A DNA stretch of 64,000 nt from Mesorhizobium sp. (GTDB lineage: Bacteria; Pseudomonadota; Alphaproteobacteria; Rhizobiales; Rhizobiaceae). Below the pieces are notes generated by a model. The model was not told the DNA's origin. It saw only the letters and a program-made list of their open reading frames with translations, and did not search any database. Positions 1-7,894 of the stretch are shown in pieces. A program made the position numbers and the translations under genes. Each line of letters opens with the position of its first letter. The first letter of the stretch is position 1. The DNA is taken from positions 28,217 to 92,216 of the forward strand of contig SAQG01000023.1 of the NCBI GenBank assembly GCA_004020315.1, read 5' to 3'.

Positions 1-423
1 GTGGAGCGTTTCGTATCGTGTGATCAGGACATCGTCTCTTTCGCTGATTGCCGCCAGCCACATTGCATTGAATCGGAGCGTCCTCTCGATACCAAACCGT
101 GGGTCTCGTACATAGCTCAACAGATCACCTTGGAATAACCCGCGCCATGCTTCGCGTTTAGTGACGTGAAAATATCCGGAAATTGTTGTGTCGATCGGAT
201 TGCGATGCAAAAAAAGTAGGGGCAGCTTTCCCAAAAAAGCTTCGACAGAGCGGAAATCCCTTCTGTGGAATGCGCTGCCGCCGTGCGTGTAGTCAAGACC
301 GACGACAAGCTGATCAAGCATGACTCTTAACCATGTCCGCCCTGACTTTGGGTAGGAAATACAAAGGCCTAAATTACTGGAATTTCCTTCTGCTTTCGGC
401 TTGAGCCACCGCAGTAATTTCAT
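1..423 (-). CDS. Sulfotransferase, N-terminal part (runs off left edge)
   Basis: An open frame starts at the ATG complementary to 421-423 and stays open to base 1, so only about the first 141 residues are present. It shows the 5'-phosphosulfate loop of PAPS-dependent sulfotransferases, YPKSGRTWLRVML, near residue 28, and the second nucleotide-binding segment, FLHRNPIDTTISGYFHV, near residue 75. Both closely match the complete sulfotransferase at 2325-3113, so the two are paralogues. The family transfers sulfate from PAPS to a hydroxyl or amino group of a sugar or other acceptor. The acceptor is unknown; the neighbouring glycosyltransferases suggest a glycan. The C-terminus lies outside the window. 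Confidence 0.85.
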   Translation of the reverse strand, partial: MKLLRWLKPKAEGNSSNLGLCISYPKSGRTWLRVMLDQLVVGLDYTHGGSAFHRRDFRSVEAFLGKLPLLFLHRNPIDTTISGYFHVTKREAWRGLFQGDLLSYVRDPRFGIERTLRFNAMWLAAISERDDVLITRYETLH

Positions 424-431
424 AGTCACCC

Positions 432-461
432 CGCGACATCCTATCACGTGACATCCTATCA
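432..461. repeat. Two tandem copies of a 15-bp unit
   Basis: Bases 432-446 and 447-461 are a direct repeat of CGYGACATCCTATCA with one mismatch. It lies just upstream of the sulfotransferase start at 423. It could be replication slippage or a pair of operator sites. Confidence 0.6.
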
Positions 462-677
462 GCTGGCGATGCTAAGGACCCGGCTTCTGGATTTATGCCA
501 TGAAGAGTCATCTCGATCAAACTTGGCCAATGAGCAATCACATGTTTTGTCGCGCCTCGTCGATGTCGTCATAACATCCTCGTAGCGGTAGACCAGGAAG
601 TCGGTACCGACGCGAGGCGAAGGTAGATCTGGGTCGATTGTCCACTGTCGCTTGTGGTTTTGCCAGCGGTGAGGCAT
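459..677 (-). pseudogene. Remnant of a sulfotransferase (C-terminal piece)
   Basis: A short minus-strand frame contains HKRQWTIDPDLP followed by DFLVYRYEDV. This resembles the W..H...W...LP...RYEDL segment of PF00685-type sulfotransferases and the IYRYEDL segment of the intact gene at 1642-2328. The N-terminal PAPS loop is missing. After the RYEDV motif the match breaks, and a neighbouring frame (DDIDEARQNM, then a stop) continues it weakly, as expected for a frameshifted relic. It lies between two intact sulfotransferase genes. Chance similarity over about 25 residues cannot be excluded. Confidence 0.4.
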
Positions 678-701
678 TTAGAAACCAAGAGGAAACAGCG
701 G

Positions 702-1622
702 ATGAATAGCAGCCCTCCCCACCTAGCGCATGAGATTCCGGTCCCGAAATCGAAGCAAGCTCGTGGATTGAGGAGAATCGAACGCCAATTGAGGCCCAAA
801 CTGCGGTCGCTTCGGTGGCGGTTTGTCGAGCGGGTTTTGAGCTGGCGCAATCCCGAGGCGCTGGCATTTTACCGCAGGGCCATGGAAACCGCATATCTGC
901 CCGACGACCTGATCGACGTAGTCCCGCAACTCAAGATCCTGTACCTCGCCACGCCAAAGGCGGCGAGCAGCCGCATTCGCAGCAACCTTGCAGCCATGAT
1001 CGGAAACGACACTGTGTCGGGGTGGCGCAGTGATCAGAACTGGATGGTGCACAACCGAAAGGCGTCGAACTTGCAGGCGCCTCGCCATGGCGTCCAGCAG
1101 TTCTATCGCATGGCCACAAGTCCCGAAGCCTTGCGATTTACCTTCGTTCGCAATCCCTATACCCGGCTGTTGTCGTGCTGGGCCGACCAATATCGCGACC
1201 GTCCGCTTGTGCCTGGTTATGGCAGGGTCGAGGTCTATCTAGCCTACCGCGAAAGGGCTAATCCGGCGCTGCCTGTCGGTGCCGACAAGAGCCTGTCCTT
1301 TGCAGATTTCGTCGCCTTTGCCTGCGCGACTTCCACATGGCGCATCGACAAGCATTGGCAGAGGCAAAGCGACATCATCGACCTTCCAGGAGTGGCGTTC
1401 GACCTCGTCGGCAAGACAGAGACTTTCGCACAGGATTTCGAACGGGTTCTGGATCATGTCGGTGCGAGCGACGAGATGAGACGCGCGGCGATGCCACCTC
1501 TGCACACCTCCTCGCGCCGCAGGCTTGCCGACTATTTCACGCCAGAACTGGCTGATACCATCTATCGCGCGTATGAGCGCGACTTCGATCAGTTTGGCTA
1601 TCCGCGCGCGCTTCCAGAGTAA
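702..1622 (+). CDS. Sulfotransferase family protein (Sulfotransfer_2 type)
   Basis: 306 residues. The PAPS-binding 5' loop reads YLATPKAASSRIRSNLA, and the 3'-phosphate segment FVRNPYTRLLSCW follows. That arrangement is typical of the PF03567 carbohydrate sulfotransferases, a different subfamily from the neighbours. The ATG at 702 has AGAGGAAA about nine bases upstream and is preferred over an in-frame GTG at 654. The gene is on the opposite strand to the rest of the cluster and converges with the sulfotransferase ending at 1642. A role in sulfating a surface or exported glycan is inferred from the neighbourhood. Confidence 0.8.
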   Translation: MNSSPPHLAHEIPVPKSKQARGLRRIERQLRPKLRSLRWRFVERVLSWRNPEALAFYRRAMETAYLPDDLIDVVPQLKILYLATPKAASSRIRSNLAAMIGNDTVSGWRSDQNWMVHNRKASNLQAPRHGVQQFYRMATSPEALRFTFVRNPYTRLLSCWADQYRDRPLVPGYGRVEVYLAYRERANPALPVGADKSLSFADFVAFACATSTWRIDKHWQRQSDIIDLPGVAFDLVGKTETFAQDFERVLDHVGASDEMRRAAMPPLHTSSRRRLADYFTPELADTIYRAYERDFDQFGYPRALPE

Positions 1623-1641
1623 AGCGGTCGCGCGGCGGTCT

Positions 1642-2328
1642 TCAGATGTACCCGAACGCCTGCATCAGCGGTTTCCCACGCCCCTCGGTAAGCTCCATCA
1701 ATTCCTGCTGACCCAGTTCGGTCTTCCAGCGGCCGCGGCCATCATAAATTGGCTGGTTAACTTGTTGGTTGCGCAACGCGGCATGTTGGGGTTGCGCATC
1801 AAGTGTGAACCATCGTTGCGGGTTCCGATGATAGTCGAGCAAACTCTGGTCGAACGATAATCCCAGGAAGGTGCAGATCTTTTCGACGGTCGCTTGCGGG
1901 TCATCGACAAGATCTTCGTAGCGGTAAATCAGGACGTCCTTGCTGCCGCGCTCGGCAAGCACCATTGTGTTGTCCGAAATCCAGCGATCCAGACTCTCGG
2001 TCGCATCGCCAAGCCGCCTTGTCAGCGAAGCAACGGTATCGCGCCCATCGCGTACCGGCATCACGAACTTCGCGCCCGGCACCAGGCGTCGTATCCGCTC
2101 GACACGCCTGATATGACGCGGTGTCTTTTCAAGCAGCACCGACTTGCCCGCCCCAATGGCATGCCGTTTCAGCTTCGAGTAGCGATACAGCGCAAGTGGG
2201 GTCCATTTGAAAAACACATTCGTTTCTTCGAATGGCAAAAAGACATCGGCATGCGAGGCAAGAATCGTGGCTATCAGCGTCGTGCCGCTATGTCCGCATC
2301 CGCAGACAAAACCGGTGCATCGGATCAA
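1642..2328 (-). CDS. Sulfotransferase family protein (Sulfotransfer_3 type)
   Basis: 228 residues, short for the family but with both PAPS-binding segments: the N-terminal loop CGCGHSGTTLIATIL near residue 10 and PVRDGRDTVASLTRR near residue 90. IYRYEDLVDDP and a C-terminal GRGRWKTELGQQE segment follow, both usual in PF13469 proteins. The start codon overlaps the stop of the upstream sulfotransferase by four bases (ATGA), so the two are probably translationally coupled. No signal peptide or membrane segment is seen, so it should act in the cytoplasm. The acceptor is unknown. Confidence 0.85.
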   Translation of the reverse strand: MIRCTGFVCGCGHSGTTLIATILASHADVFLPFEETNVFFKWTPLALYRYSKLKRHAIGAGKSVLLEKTPRHIRRVERIRRLVPGAKFVMPVRDGRDTVASLTRRLGDATESLDRWISDNTMVLAERGSKDVLIYRYEDLVDDPQATVEKICTFLGLSFDQSLLDYHRNPQRWFTLDAQPQHAALRNQQVNQPIYDGRGRWKTELGQQELMELTEGRGKPLMQAFGYI

Positions 2329-3113
2329 TTCACACCTGCCCTGTCGTCGACATAAGATATGCCATGCCGCTGAAAGGCTTCATCGAGCCGCTTCCAGTAA
2401 TCGAGCCGCGCAAGCACATCGTCACAGAAGGTTACGTCATCCGCGCTGAGGTAGTCCAAATAACCACCGACCTTGCCTTTTCGAACCTTGAAGCTTTCCG
2501 GGTCGTCAGGATTGCGTGGCTGCAATCTTCCGCCATAGCGCGCACCCAGTTCTCCTGAGATTTCAGATTGCTGCATTCGTTTGAACGATCTGCTGACAGC
2601 AACATCGGCAACCTGCGACTCGTCAAAAGGTTTCCCCAAAAATTTCCCGATGCTGCGCAATGCGTCGTTTGTATCCCGCTGCACATCTTCATAACGCAGA
2701 AGCGCAATCTTTCGCATGTGACTTGCGGCTGCGAACCACTGGAGATTGAAAAGAGCAATCTTCTCCACACCGTGTTTGGGGCTTCTTATACAATCGCCGA
2801 TCGGCCCTGCTTCCAGCCCATGGCGTTTGTTGACCTGAAAATATCCAGACACCGCAGTGTCGCGGGGGTCTCGCGTCAGGAACAGAATCCGTTGCCGTTT
2901 GTAGCGAGATTTGTCGGGGCTGATCTGCGTAATGTCGCGCAGATCCTTGTGGTCGGAACCGTCGTGTGTGTAAGCCGCATCGACGCCCAGATCGTCAAGC
3001 ATTACGCGCAGCCATGTCCGCCCGGATTTGGGAAACGAGACGACAAGGAGGGGCGGCTTTCTTGCAAAAAAGTTGGACAACAAACTCAACTTGCGGACTC
3101 CGATTGCGGGCAC
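2325..3113 (-). CDS. Sulfotransferase (Sulfotransfer_1 type)
   Basis: 262 residues, with the PAPS loop VSFPKSGRTWLRVMLDDLG near residue 25 and the 3'-phosphate site FLTRDPRDTAVSGYFQV near residue 78. LLRYEDVQRD and a C-terminal KVRKGKVGGYLDYL (the usual RKG..GDW-like segment) complete the fold. It is the closest relative in the window of the partial gene at 1-423. The likely start is GTG at 3113, 14 bases after the stop of the glycan transferase ending at 3128, and its own stop overlaps the next sulfotransferase. It probably sulfates the same product as the adjacent glycosyltransferases make (inference). Confidence 0.87.
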   Translation of the reverse strand: MPAIGVRKLSLLSNFFARKPPLLVVSFPKSGRTWLRVMLDDLGVDAAYTHDGSDHKDLRDITQISPDKSRYKRQRILFLTRDPRDTAVSGYFQVNKRHGLEAGPIGDCIRSPKHGVEKIALFNLQWFAAASHMRKIALLRYEDVQRDTNDALRSIGKFLGKPFDESQVADVAVSRSFKRMQQSEISGELGARYGGRLQPRNPDDPESFKVRKGKVGGYLDYLSADDVTFCDDVLARLDYWKRLDEAFQRHGISYVDDRAGVN

Positions 3114-3127
3114 TTTGATCGAGCAGA

Positions 3128-4210
3128 TCAGCGATTGTAGATATCGATTAAGGCATTGGCGATCCGTTGCGAAGCCGGCACCTTTGGATCGATCGACAGA
3201 TTGGCATTGAGGAAGTCCCGGCTTTGCTCAAAATAAGTCGGCCTTGACCTGACCGCAGCGCGGATATCCTCGACGAGGTCCTGCTCCGACAATGTTGGTT
3301 TGAAAGCGCCCATAGGGCTGTCGAACTCGACCATGGGTGAGACCAGCGGAAACAGCACCACCGGAATGCCGCAGGCGATTGCTTCGTAAACAGTGGTGCT
3401 TGGGCGAGTTACGAGCGCCAGAGCGTCCGGGAGCAGTTGAGCGAAATCCAGGGTTGATTTGTTCGGCAAATCGACTTTTGCGAACATCGTGGGGTGGACG
3501 CTAACGACATAGGGCAGGCCGAGTTTCGCACATGCGGCTGCCACGGCTTCAATCGCTTGGCGATCTGCGGGGTCTTCGATGTCTCCCTTGAAGTTCACCA
3601 GCACAAAAAGCCCTTCATCGTGCCTGGCACCGGCGCTTCCGACGGCCCGCTCAATGACCGGGGAGCCGACAACGTATGTCGGCTGTCGTCTTTGCTGCAG
3701 CGCCGCTGGTCCCATCGAAAGGATGTAGTCAGCCCTCATAAATCGATGCGGCTGCAGCAGTCGCGCACCTCCGATGAGGCCGACCACACGAACCATGCCG
3801 AAGTTGATGGAGTCTATGAACCGCCTAAAAAATTGCGGCGCATAGTCATTTCCAGTCACCAGCATGTCGCCGGGTCTGATCATCCGCTCGAGCTCGGCAA
3901 AGCCGATATGGGATATTCCCCGGGCGTCGAGTTCGGGCCGCGCTACGCCGCCGCGTTTCAAGCCATCAAGATGCGCGAACACGCATCGGATGCCGCGGCC
4001 AACCAGTATATCTGCCGCATCGGCCAGCAGGCGAACATTGTTGCGGTTGTGTGGGACGAAGTAGACGGTTCTCGTCGCTGCCTTGCCGCGAGCGTAGATA
4101 CGCCCGCGCTTGAACAGATTTCCTGGATGCACAAGCCGGTACGCCGCGAGGAGCCGCTGTACAAAGCTTTCCCTGACAGGAGAAGCCGCCTTGTTTCCGA
4201 ATCCACCCAA
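3128..4210 (-). CDS. GT-B-fold glycan/CDP-glycerol transferase-like protein
   Basis: 360 residues, no signal peptide. The N-terminal half has VYFVPHNRNNVRLLADAADIL, as in surface-carbohydrate synthesis proteins. The C-terminal half has ALVTRPSTTVYEAIACGIPVVLFPL near residue 285, the donor-binding pattern of GT-B enzymes such as CDP-glycerol transferases and UDP-GlcNAc 2-epimerase-like proteins. The best start is a TTG at 4210, with no clear ribosome site. It is co-directional with the sulfotransferases downstream and the glycosyltransferases upstream, separated from the latter by about 140 bases. The donor and acceptor cannot be told from the sequence. Confidence 0.65.
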   Translation of the reverse strand: MGGFGNKAASPVRESFVQRLLAAYRLVHPGNLFKRGRIYARGKAATRTVYFVPHNRNNVRLLADAADILVGRGIRCVFAHLDGLKRGGVARPELDARGISHIGFAELERMIRPGDMLVTGNDYAPQFFRRFIDSINFGMVRVVGLIGGARLLQPHRFMRADYILSMGPAALQQRRQPTYVVGSPVIERAVGSAGARHDEGLFVLVNFKGDIEDPADRQAIEAVAAACAKLGLPYVVSVHPTMFAKVDLPNKSTLDFAQLLPDALALVTRPSTTVYEAIACGIPVVLFPLVSPMVEFDSPMGAFKPTLSEQDLVEDIRAAVRSRPTYFEQSRDFLNANLSIDPKVPASQRIANALIDIYNR

Positions 4211-4351
4211 AGATATGCGTCGCCTTTTATCGTTGATTTAGAACGGCCGCCCGCCGGGTAGTTTACAATGCTCTCGCCGTCAAGAAAGGCGCTTGATTAC
4301 TCCGCCGGTTGTGACCTGCCGTGCACACTCGCGATGCCTTGCATGGTAGAT

Positions 4352-5524
4352 TCAAAGAGCGCCGATGAGTGAGCACATGTGGTGTTGTGCGTCTTCCATC
4401 ACCGAGGCCCAAGGCCGTTCCCGTTTCGAGACCAGCACGGCGGAGGGATAGTAGGGCGTGCGATCGCCCTCGACCGGCCAGGAACGTTTGAATCCATCAC
4501 CAAGAATAAAGACCGACGGGATGCCGAGCGCGCCCGCCAGATGCGCCCCGGTATTGCTGATGGTTACCACGGCGTCCATCGCAGCAACCTGCGCCGCGAA
4601 AAGGTCCATATCGACGAGTTGGTCGATTGATCCGTCATGGAGAATACGCGCGAGCTCGCCATCGGTCAGGATCTTCAGGTCGGACGCGATCTGGCCATAT
4701 TGCAGCGAAACGAACCTGAGGTCCGGACGGCTGATAAGCCCGCGCCATGCCGTAAGTGGCGGCAGGTCCTTGCCGGGGTTGGAGCTGCCCCATGCAATGC
4801 CGACCAACGGCCGGCCATCCTTCCGATAGTGAGCGCGAAGTTCAGCGACCCGCGCCGGATCCGGCTTCAGCGGGACGAAATGCTCCCGGATCGTGGTCTC
4901 ATCCGTTTCGAACACGGCAGTCAGATGCTGAACGCCCGCAAAGGCCTGGGCCTCGCCATAGGCGGCCTTGTTCCCCGGACCGACAGCTCGCACATCGGCG
5001 GCGGGAAATGTCCGCTGAAAGAGCGGCACCAACCGGTGCTCGACCAGGACGATCAAACGAGCGGCCCGGGCGAGCGCACGGCCGACGGAACTCGCATGGT
5101 GGATCGCGGTGGCCAGACCCTGCTTTTCGGTCTCCATCAGATCGACGAGCAGGGTTTGGTCCGAGATATCCTGACCGAGCCATTCGCCGTTGACGCGGCC
5201 CTCAACGATATGGCGCCGGGCAATCTTGAGCTCGGCCGCCGGGCCGTAGGCGCCCATACGCATCAGCGCCTTGCTAAGTTCGTCGAGCAGGTGAACCTCG
5301 CCCCTCGACTTCGCAATTGACCCCAGAGCCAGGGCTTTCGGCAGTGCGGACGACCAATCGCGCGCCTCGATGCTTCGCCGATAATCCGCCATCTGATCGG
5401 CAATGTCGCCATCACGCCAGCGAAGGAAAAGCTGCCGCCGGTGGCGGCGGAACCAGACTTTGTATTTGTAGCCGGCAAGCGCGACAACGCGGCGGAACCG
5501 GCGAAGAAGTTGGCTAGCGGCCAT
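4352..5524 (-). CDS. Glycosyltransferase, GT9/TPR-linked type (paralogue 3 of 3)
   Basis: About 390 residues. A basic N-terminal segment and a helical region are followed by a transferase domain: VGIAWGSSNPGKDLPPL near residue 243, VSLQYGQIASDL, then VDMDLFAAQVAAMDAVVTI and SNTGAHLAGALGIPSVFIL. This is the heptosyltransferase/OGT-like donor site found in many bacterial TPR-glycosyltransferases. The ATG at 5524 has GGTGGAG six bases upstream and overlaps the preceding gene by 11 bases, so it is preferred over a GTG at 5560. It is the last of three tandem paralogues. The sugar donor is unknown. Confidence 0.75.
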   Translation of the reverse strand: MAASQLLRRFRRVVALAGYKYKVWFRRHRRQLFLRWRDGDIADQMADYRRSIEARDWSSALPKALALGSIAKSRGEVHLLDELSKALMRMGAYGPAAELKIARRHIVEGRVNGEWLGQDISDQTLLVDLMETEKQGLATAIHHASSVGRALARAARLIVLVEHRLVPLFQRTFPAADVRAVGPGNKAAYGEAQAFAGVQHLTAVFETDETTIREHFVPLKPDPARVAELRAHYRKDGRPLVGIAWGSSNPGKDLPPLTAWRGLISRPDLRFVSLQYGQIASDLKILTDGELARILHDGSIDQLVDMDLFAAQVAAMDAVVTISNTGAHLAGALGIPSVFILGDGFKRSWPVEGDRTPYYPSAVLVSKRERPWASVMEDAQHHMCSLIGAL

Positions 5525-6713
5525 CACCAACTCCACCGATGATTTGCGCAACCCGTTCACGTGCTTCCTGCATTGCGGACGCCCATGGCTGGTCGCCTTT
5601 TCGAACCAGTCGAACGCTTGGATAAGTGGCTACTGTGTCGCCGAAGGCAGGCCACGACAGCCGAAAACCATCGTCGAGCATGACGACAGTCGGAACGCCA
5701 AGCGCTCCCGCCAGATTGGCGCCGGTATTGCTGATCGTCACCACCGCATCGAGTGCTGCGATTTGCGCTGCAAAGCGGTCCATATCCGACAACTGGTCGA
5801 CGGAAGCGTCATGGATAATGCGTCCCGGCGCCCAGCGTTCGAATTCGGAGAGCGCTGGCCCGACATCGCCATATTGCATACTGATGAAACGTCCCGGCAG
5901 ATTGCCGAGCAGCGCCCGCCAGTCATCCAGAGCCGGCAGGTCCTTGCTCTTGTTCAGGCTTCCCCAGGCGAAGCCGATCAGAGGCCCCGGGCCATGATCG
6001 AGATAACTGCTGCGTAGCTCGGCGACCAGTCGGCGGTCCGGATCCAACGGAAGGAATGGCGCGCGTGCTGTCGGCTCATCTGGCCAGAAGTGCCTCGCCA
6101 GTGTCTCGAAGCAGGCGAACACATCGGCGTCCACCGCCGCAACCTCCCCTTCTCCCTCTAGCCTGACATCGAGCGCGGGATAGGTTCGGCGATAAAGTGG
6201 CGCGAGTCGCGGCTCGACGAAGACGGTGCATCGGTCGGCAGCTGCGACCGCCGGCCCAAGCAGCGATGCGAATTGGAGGAAGATTGCAAGATCGCCTTCG
6301 CGCCGCTCAACGGCGAGCCTGCGACCCGCAAGATCACTGCCATCCCATTCGGGCCGGCCGGGCACTTGCTTGCTCGACGCAATCAACTGCCAGGCACGAT
6401 TGCCGCCGCGGAGACGTCTCAGTCCACGCCCGGCTTTTTTGACAAGCCCGCGATCGCCAAGCTGCTCACCGAGCAGGCCGAGTGCCAGCGCATGCTCCCG
6501 GGCCGCCTGCCAATCACATCGCTCGATACTCTGCGCCATCAGGTTCGCATGGCGTTTGACGCTTTCGTCAGCGTGGCGCGAGGGGCGCCTGAAAAACTTC
6601 TTTGCCCGATCGAGAACCTTCGCCAGCCGCTTGCCGTCAACACCTTGCGGACGCAGGTCGGCGGCTTTTGCCTTTTCAAGGATGGATCGTCTGTTCGGCA
6701 CGGCGAGCCTCAA
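5514..6713 (-). CDS. Glycosyltransferase, GT9/TPR-linked type (paralogue 2 of 3)
   Basis: Up to 399 residues with the same architecture as its two neighbours: IGFAWGSLNKSKDLPAL, ISMQYGDVGPAL, then MDRFAAQIAALDAVVTI and SNTGANLAGALGVPTVVML near the C-terminus. A TTG at 6713 overlaps the stop of the upstream gene (TTGA). A GTG at 6701 has GAGG six bases upstream and may be the real start. It lies inside the run ABC exporter, GT, GT, GT, which implies sequential additions to one exported glycan (inference). Confidence 0.75.
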   Translation of the reverse strand: MRLAVPNRRSILEKAKAADLRPQGVDGKRLAKVLDRAKKFFRRPSRHADESVKRHANLMAQSIERCDWQAAREHALALGLLGEQLGDRGLVKKAGRGLRRLRGGNRAWQLIASSKQVPGRPEWDGSDLAGRRLAVERREGDLAIFLQFASLLGPAVAAADRCTVFVEPRLAPLYRRTYPALDVRLEGEGEVAAVDADVFACFETLARHFWPDEPTARAPFLPLDPDRRLVAELRSSYLDHGPGPLIGFAWGSLNKSKDLPALDDWRALLGNLPGRFISMQYGDVGPALSEFERWAPGRIIHDASVDQLSDMDRFAAQIAALDAVVTISNTGANLAGALGVPTVVMLDDGFRLSWPAFGDTVATYPSVRLVRKGDQPWASAMQEARERVAQIIGGVGDGR

Positions 6714-7888
6714 CTATCGCCAGACAGCGTCGAACGCGCCGTCAGCATCGACGAGAGCCGCCGGCCGACGCCGTCGAGCACCACCGGCCATGGGCGTCCT
6801 TCCTTGCGAATGACGACGCCGTTAGGATACCAAGGCGTTCGATCGCCAATCACTGGCCACGCTGTCTGAAACTTGTCGTCGATCAGAAAAACAGTCGGAA
6901 CACCGAGTGCTCCGGACAGATGGGCCGCCGTATTGCTGATCGTTACGACGGCATCGAGCGCGGCGACCTGCGCGGCAAAACGGTCCATATCAACCATCTG
7001 GTCGACACTGTCATCATAGATAAGCCGCGCGTCATTGCCGTTGCGCAGGCGCCGCAGCGCCGGCTTGATCTGTCCGTACTGGAGGGAAACGAACGTCGCG
7101 TGTGTCTGGGCGATGAACCGTGCCCATTCGGGGAAATCAGGCACGTCCTTTGTATGGGATTTGCTGCCCCAGGACAGACCCACCAGAGGCAGATCCGTCA
7201 TCGAGCGATAGCGCTTGCGGAATGTCTCGACGAGTTCAGGATCTGCCCGCAGCGGCACAAAATCGGCGGCAAGTCTTTCAGCATCGCGGCCGAAGACCCA
7301 GGCGAGATTTTCGAAGGTCGCAAATTTGTCAGCAACGACCTTCTGCTGCGCTGGGACCACGGCCGCAGTCGGGAACGTCCGCTGCACAAGTGATACGAGA
7401 CGCGGCTCGACCCGAATTGTCGCACTTTGCGCACATGCTGCGGCAGCGCCGGCCAGTCGCGCATGGCGGATCACCCGGCCCAGACTGCGAGGATCATCCT
7501 CTACGAGATCGATCAGCAATGTACCCGAACCGAGATGTTCTCCAGTCCACTCGTTCGCACCTTTTCCTTTTCGTAGCCGGCGAGCGGAAAGCCGAAGCTC
7601 GGCCGCCCGCGCGAAGTTGCCCAGCCGTTCGAACGCCTGGCCTGCCTTGTGCATCATCTCGGGGTCGTGGGCACGATCGGCCATGATGGCCATTTTATTG
7701 GTACTTGCTTCAAGGCCTGTCCAGTCCCTGCGCGCGATCAGCGCGTCGACCTTGGCCTGCTGCTCAAGAACGGAACGAGGTTTGGAGCCGGTAAACAGCC
7801 TCTGTACGGCCTTTGTGTATCGGCGCAACTGCAGGCCCAATCCACCAATCACGTACCGGATATAGGAACCGTGGTAAAAGCTGGTCAT
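6710..7888 (-). CDS. Glycosyltransferase, GT9/TPR-linked type (paralogue 1 of 3)
   Basis: 392 residues. The transferase core has VGLSWGSKSHTKDVPDF near residue 245, VSLQYGQIKPAL, MDRFAAQVAALDAVVTI and SNTAAHLSGALGVPTVFLI, closely parallel to the two genes downstream. The N-terminal 110 residues are helical and may be degenerate TPR repeats. It starts only seven bases after the stop of the exporter gene and its stop overlaps the next gene, so this is one transcription unit. A lipid- or protein-linked acceptor is possible; the sequence does not decide. Confidence 0.77.
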   Translation of the reverse strand: MTSFYHGSYIRYVIGGLGLQLRRYTKAVQRLFTGSKPRSVLEQQAKVDALIARRDWTGLEASTNKMAIMADRAHDPEMMHKAGQAFERLGNFARAAELRLSARRLRKGKGANEWTGEHLGSGTLLIDLVEDDPRSLGRVIRHARLAGAAAACAQSATIRVEPRLVSLVQRTFPTAAVVPAQQKVVADKFATFENLAWVFGRDAERLAADFVPLRADPELVETFRKRYRSMTDLPLVGLSWGSKSHTKDVPDFPEWARFIAQTHATFVSLQYGQIKPALRRLRNGNDARLIYDDSVDQMVDMDRFAAQVAALDAVVTISNTAAHLSGALGVPTVFLIDDKFQTAWPVIGDRTPWYPNGVVIRKEGRPWPVVLDGVGRRLSSMLTARSTLSGDS

Positions 7889-7894
7889 CGGCCT

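Noticed and set aside
2325..3113. NodH, the nodulation-factor sulfotransferase
   Set aside because: No nod gene or nod box is seen and the neighbours are glycan transferases; family membership alone does not support the name.
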